A DNA stretch of 64,000 bases from Flavobacteriaceae bacterium UBA5544. Lineage in GTDB: Bacteria > Bacteroidota > Bacteroidia > Flavobacteriales > Flavobacteriaceae. This document shows, one piece after another, positions 61,111 through 64,000 of this stretch. The first letter of the stretch is position 1. Each line of letters starts with the position of its first letter. The position numbers and the translations under genes were made by a program. Location: assembly GCA_002426755.1 (NCBI GenBank), contig DINI01000031.1, positions 1-64,000 of the forward strand. Direction: 5' to 3'. The notes beneath the pieces are model-generated. The model was not told where the DNA came from and did no database searches. It saw only the letters and a program-made list of their open reading frames with translations.

Positions 61111-61150
61111 AAAAAACTTAAATTAACCTCAGATTAATTTAAGTTTTTTT
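61111..61150 (+). terminator. Terminator of ftsH
   Basis: Perfect 16-bp A-T rich stem (AAAAAACTTAAATTAA and its complement) around CCTCAGA, followed by T residues. It runs straight into the next promoter box. Confidence 0.8.
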
Positions 61151-61157
61151 ATATTTG
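61150..61157 (+). promoter_or_regulatory. Promoter -7 box overlapping the ftsH terminator tail
   Basis: TATATTTG begins at the last T of the ftsH terminator and is 41 bases from the ATG at 61198. It probably drives the LUD-cdsA-psd-ACBP operon. Confidence 0.5.
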
Positions 61158-61197
61158 ATATAATCATAAAAAGAATTAGGTTAATAGCAACCCGTAC

Positions 61198-61803
61198 ATG
61201 AGTCTATTTCGTAAAATCTTCGGCTTAAAGGAAAGTGAAGGAGATAACATAAAAAACGAAGAGAGAGGCAAGTATATGCCTGAAATAAAGCTGCCGATTG
61301 ACGAAAAATTTACCATAAATTTTAAGGCTAATGGTGGCAAGTTCTTGTATTGCGAAAATATGCAGGAAATTCAGAATAACCTACAAGATATTTTAAAAGA
61401 GAACAAATGGGAGGACGAACAAGTGTTTCTCATTGATGACCGTCTTAAAGAACTCTTCAAAGACTTTGATCTCAACACAACCAAAAAAATTTCTGAAAGC
61501 ACTTACTTTCTTTCAACTTGCGAATATTTGATTGCAGATGATGGCTCTTTACTTATTTCTTCAAATCAAATAGCTGAAAAAAAACTAAAAGAACTTCCTT
61601 CCAATTTTATCATTTATGCCACAACAAGCCAGTTTGTTGAAAGTATCGGAGAAGGATTAAGAGGTATAAAAAACAAGAATAGGGACAAAATACCTACTAA
61701 TATCACTACTATCAAGCACTTCAAAACCCTTGAAGACAAGGATTTTCTTACTTACGGAAGCAGTTCAAAAAACCTATATTTGCTGCTGTTAGAAGACTTA
61801 TAA
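61198..61803 (+). CDS. LUD-domain protein
   Basis: 201 residues. The LUD (lactate-utilisation) domain is the C-terminal part: STYFLSTCEYLIADDGSLLISSNQ, ELPSNFIIYATTSQFVESI and a final STxNLYLLLLEDL-like end. It is a single-domain protein without the iron-sulfur and LutB parts of lactate oxidation complexes, so it is not by itself a lactate enzyme. It directly abuts cdsA (TAA then ATG), suggesting a link to envelope lipid synthesis rather than lactate. Confidence 0.85.
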   Translation: MSLFRKIFGLKESEGDNIKNEERGKYMPEIKLPIDEKFTINFKANGGKFLYCENMQEIQNNLQDILKENKWEDEQVFLIDDRLKELFKDFDLNTTKKISESTYFLSTCEYLIADDGSLLISSNQIAEKKLKELPSNFIIYATTSQFVESIGEGLRGIKNKNRDKIPTNITTIKHFKTLEDKDFLTYGSSSKNLYLLLLEDL

Positions 61804-62625
61804 ATGAAGGAACTCAGCACAAGAGCCATATCCGGAGCTTTATATATTTCATTACTCATTCTTTGCATTTATTGGCAATATGCGTTGGTTGTTTTGTTTT
61901 TGGGATTCGGACTCATCTGCATGGCAGAGTTTAAAAAGCTGATACAGCTTGAAAGTAAATCACCTTACATTGTTTTTGTTGTTATGTATTTAGGTTTCAG
62001 CACTTGGTGTCTAACATCATCACCAAATTCAGGATTTAATGAAGCAATACAAATTATTCAGGTTATTACGATTTTTGTACAACTTCTCTTAATCAAGGAT
62101 TTATTTTCTGAAAAGACCATACCTCTCTTTAATACAAAACGCTATATTCTTACCACCTTTTACCTGACCAGTTCCTTTGTGTTTTTGATATTGATTGCAA
62201 ATAATGACTATCAATTTACACCATTGTTGCTACTTGGAGCATTCATCTTGGTTTGGGTCAATGATACAGGCGCTTATATTATTGGCAAAAATTTTGGAAA
62301 ACAAAAACTGTTTTCAAGCATCTCCCCAAAAAAGACTGTGGAAGGCTTTTTAGGTGGATTATTTTTTGCATGTATAACTAGCTATTTTATTGCTAAATTT
62401 ACAGGAACTTTGGATTTTACCTATTGGTTAGTATTGAGTATTATCGTAAGTGTTTTTGGTACTATTGGCGATTTAATTGAGTCCAAGTTTAAGCGGCAAG
62501 CCAATGTTAAAGACAGTGGTGTAATAATGCCAGGGCATGGAGGTTTGTTGGATCGGTTGGATAGTATTATTTTTGTTGCACCATTTTTCTATTTATTTTT
62601 AAGACTATATCCTCATGTTTCATAA
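61804..62625 (+). CDS. cdsA: Phosphatidate cytidylyltransferase
   Basis: Makes CDP-diacylglycerol from phosphatidate and CTP, the branch point of phospholipid synthesis (EC 2.7.7.41). 273 residues with about eight TM helices. The CdsA signature ESKFKRQANVKDSGVIMPGH continuing to GGLLDRLDS, and SPKKTVEGFLGG earlier, are present. No gap to the preceding gene; overlaps psd by 11 bases. Confidence 0.96.
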   Translation: MKELSTRAISGALYISLLILCIYWQYALVVLFLGFGLICMAEFKKLIQLESKSPYIVFVVMYLGFSTWCLTSSPNSGFNEAIQIIQVITIFVQLLLIKDLFSEKTIPLFNTKRYILTTFYLTSSFVFLILIANNDYQFTPLLLLGAFILVWVNDTGAYIIGKNFGKQKLFSSISPKKTVEGFLGGLFFACITSYFIAKFTGTLDFTYWLVLSIIVSVFGTIGDLIESKFKRQANVKDSGVIMPGHGGLLDRLDSIIFVAPFFYLFLRLYPHVS

Positions 62626-63265
62626 AGAAGGCCATAAAATCATTTTCATCAGTTTAGTAGTATTGGTAGCGTCATTATTGCTGATTGATTATCTAATCGA
62701 TTTGGAGTGGTTGCGAAAAAGTTTGATGCTAGTGCTATTAGGCTTTTTTTTATTGATTCTTCAATTCTTCAGAAACCCAAAACGAATTGGCCAATTGCAC
62801 GACAACCACGTGTTATCTCCCGTAGATGGAAAAGTGGTGGTCATCGAAGAGGTATTTGAAAAAGAATTTTTTAACGAAAAACGACTTCAAGTTTCCATCT
62901 TTATGTCACCAATCAATGTTCATGTGACGAGATATCCTGTTGGAGGCAAAGTTGTATTCAGCAAATATCATCCAGGAAAATTCTTGGTCGCATGGCATCC
63001 AAAAGCCAGCGAAGAAAATGAGAGAACTACTGTTGTGGTAGAAAATTCCATTTTTGGAAATGTGCTTCACCGGCAAATTGCTGGTGCCTTGGCTAAACGA
63101 ATAGTAAATTACGCTAAAGAAAATGATACGGTCACTCAAGGGACAGATTCTGGGTTTATCAAATTTGGATCAAGAGTCGATGTATTTCTTCCTTTAGATT
63201 CAAAAATTAAAGTATCACTCAACCAAAAAGTAAAAGGTGGTGTTAGCATCATCGCAGAAAAATGA
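62615..63265 (+). CDS. psd: Phosphatidylserine decarboxylase family protein
   Basis: Forms phosphatidylethanolamine from phosphatidylserine (EC 4.1.1.65). 216 residues, the short prokaryotic type with two N-terminal membrane segments (about 10-50). SPVDGKVV, FMSPINVHVTRYP and the self-cleavage site FIKFGSRVDVF (Gly-Ser, pyruvoyl group formed at the Ser near residue 186) are visible. It overlaps cdsA by 11 bases and the next gene by 4, so the three are translated in tight coupling. Confidence 0.94.
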   Translation: MFHKEGHKIIFISLVVLVASLLLIDYLIDLEWLRKSLMLVLLGFFLLILQFFRNPKRIGQLHDNHVLSPVDGKVVVIEEVFEKEFFNEKRLQVSIFMSPINVHVTRYPVGGKVVFSKYHPGKFLVAWHPKASEENERTTVVVENSIFGNVLHRQIAGALAKRIVNYAKENDTVTQGTDSGFIKFGSRVDVFLPLDSKIKVSLNQKVKGGVSIIAEK

Positions 63266-63531
63266 TGGAAAACAATGAATTGGACATAGAATTTGAAGAT
63301 GCAGTAGAGCGCATCAACAGTTTTACAGAATCCTTTCCTGCCGATTTTCTTTTACGCCTTTATGCTTATTACAAAAAGGCAACAAACAACTACGAACGTC
63401 CAAGCAGTAGCAAGCCAATCATCAACGCGTTTAAGACCAATGCCCTTTTTCAAGTGAAAGACGTAAGCCAAGATGAGGCCAAACGCATCTATATCGATTT
63501 GGTAAACAACTACTTTTTATATCGGAAGTAG
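63262..63531 (+). CDS. Acyl-CoA-binding protein
   Basis: 89 residues of the ACBP family, which bind medium to long-chain acyl-CoA. The core FEDAVERINSFTESFPADFLLRLYAYYKKATN and the C-terminal EAKRIYIDLVNNYF fit; the YYKxAT motif is present. The usual central KWxAW stretch is replaced by a shorter PIINAFKTNALF. It starts in an ATGA overlap with psd (63262 or 63265), so it may deliver acyl-CoA to phospholipid synthesis; that is inference from position. Confidence 0.85.
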   Translation: MMENNELDIEFEDAVERINSFTESFPADFLLRLYAYYKKATNNYERPSSSKPIINAFKTNALFQVKDVSQDEAKRIYIDLVNNYFLYRK

Positions 63532-63577
63532 TCTTTCCAAAGGTTTAAAAATTAATTCACCCCCTTGATCCATAGCC

Positions 63578-64000
63578 ATGAAAAATAGTGTCTTTTTGTT
63601 TTTTGCATTTATATACTTTTCAAATCTACCTGCACAAACACTGAATCTCTATTATGAAAGTATTGTTGCGAATACTTCATCTAGTAACATCCTGAATGAT
63701 TTGAAAGCTTTTGAAGAATTTGGAGTAAAGCAACTAGGAACAAGCTCGTTGATAAGTACTCAAAATTGGATAAGTAGTAGATATCAAAGTTTAGGTTATA
63801 CTGATATTGTCATTCAACCATTTACCCATAACAACAAGACGAGTAACAATATTATCATCACAAAAACTGGAACCCTGTATCCCAATACTTTTTTAATTGT
63901 TGATGCGCATTATGATACCATCAATGGCCCTGGAACTAATGATAATGGCACTGGTACTGTTTTGCTCTTGGAATTGGCTCGGCTTTTAAAGGATGTGGAT
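63578..64000 (+). CDS. M28 family metallopeptidase, 5' part only
   Basis: The frame is open from the ATG at 63578 to the right edge (141 residues). Signal peptide ends LPAQ (about 19). The M28 pattern LIVDAHYDTINGPGTNDNGT is visible, with the metal-binding His in AHYDT and Asp in TNDNGTG, followed by LLLELARLL. The C-terminal part with the other ligands and any T9SS sorting domain is outside the window. A secreted aminopeptidase is likely. Confidence 0.88.
   Translation, partial: MKNSVFLFFAFIYFSNLPAQTLNLYYESIVANTSSSNILNDLKAFEEFGVKQLGTSSLISTQNWISSRYQSLGYTDIVIQPFTHNNKTSNNIIITKTGTLYPNTFLIVDAHYDTINGPGTNDNGTGTVLLLELARLLKDVD

Noticed and set aside
1..64000. tRNA, rRNA, SRP RNA or riboswitch genes
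   Set aside because: No cloverleaf, rRNA or known aptamer sequence was recognised by eye; a covariance-model scan would be needed to exclude small RNAs.

Overview
The window comes from a member of the Bacteroidota, almost certainly a marine-type Flavobacteriaceae species. The base composition is AT-rich apart from one GC-rich patch at the left edge. The sequence shows secreted proteins with C-terminal type IX secretion (T9SS) sorting domains, a fused SecDF, TonB receptor/FecR/ECF-sigma signalling, and almost no Shine-Dalgarno sites. Many genes are preceded by the Bacteroidota -7 box TAnnTTTG. No rRNA, tRNA, CRISPR array, phage or transposase gene was seen.

Layout. 1-4248: 5' part of a giant modular adhesin and a small secreted partner gene, both leftward. 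4447-8291: rightward housekeeping genes folE, cysS, yidD, lgt and a DUF192 lipoprotein. 8391-17238: leftward run of gyrB, an outer-membrane barrel, mdh, two SecD-related or SecD-adjacent exported proteins and secDF. 17657-22578: a secreted beta-helix protein, a four-repeat T9SS protein, then a TPR histidine kinase and its LuxR-type regulator. 22641-25799: asnB, a DUF2911 protein and queE. 25990-31911: HerA-like ATPase, lipoprotein, YitT-type membrane protein, cupin, alpha/beta hydrolase, RluF-type pseudouridine synthase and a VOC protein. 31889-35335: leftward ffh, a four-helix-bundle gene inside a terminal-inverted-repeat unit, folD and a TIGR02206 membrane protein. 35481-40853: divergent cysteine-rich lipoprotein, then an ECF sigma / FecR / TonB receptor operon carrying a gene-less copy of the same inverted-repeat unit. 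40905-41833: VOC and DinB/YfiT proteins. 41982-47582: a T9SS beta-helix adhesin with ten repeats of about 150 residues. 47793-58573: argS, a GH53 galactanase lipoprotein, a hybrid-type TPR kinase, CtlX, an M14 peptidase, a Nudix hydrolase, pyrE, an SRPBCC protein and birA. 58673-64000: rsfS, ftsH, a LUD protein, cdsA, psd, an acyl-CoA-binding protein and the start of an M28 peptidase.

How it fits together. Most of the window is core metabolism and envelope biogenesis: protein targeting (ffh, secDF, yidD, lgt, ftsH), phospholipid synthesis (cdsA, psd) and C1/pteridine metabolism (folE, queE, folD). Surface-exposed accessory proteins are interleaved with these genes.

The most unusual structure is the family of terminal inverted repeats (GTTTTCAGTCGCAGTC). 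It occurs once around a four-helix-bundle gene (33531-34002), once as a 112-bp unit without a gene (37476-37587), and once as a solo end (25823-25840). Both complete units sit directly behind a stop codon. Other points of interest are a free-standing SecD periplasmic-domain lipoprotein beside secDF, a sharp GC shift at a module border inside the left-edge adhesin, a recent in-frame duplication in the 41982-47582 adhesin, and several promoters so close to start codons that leaderless transcripts are likely.
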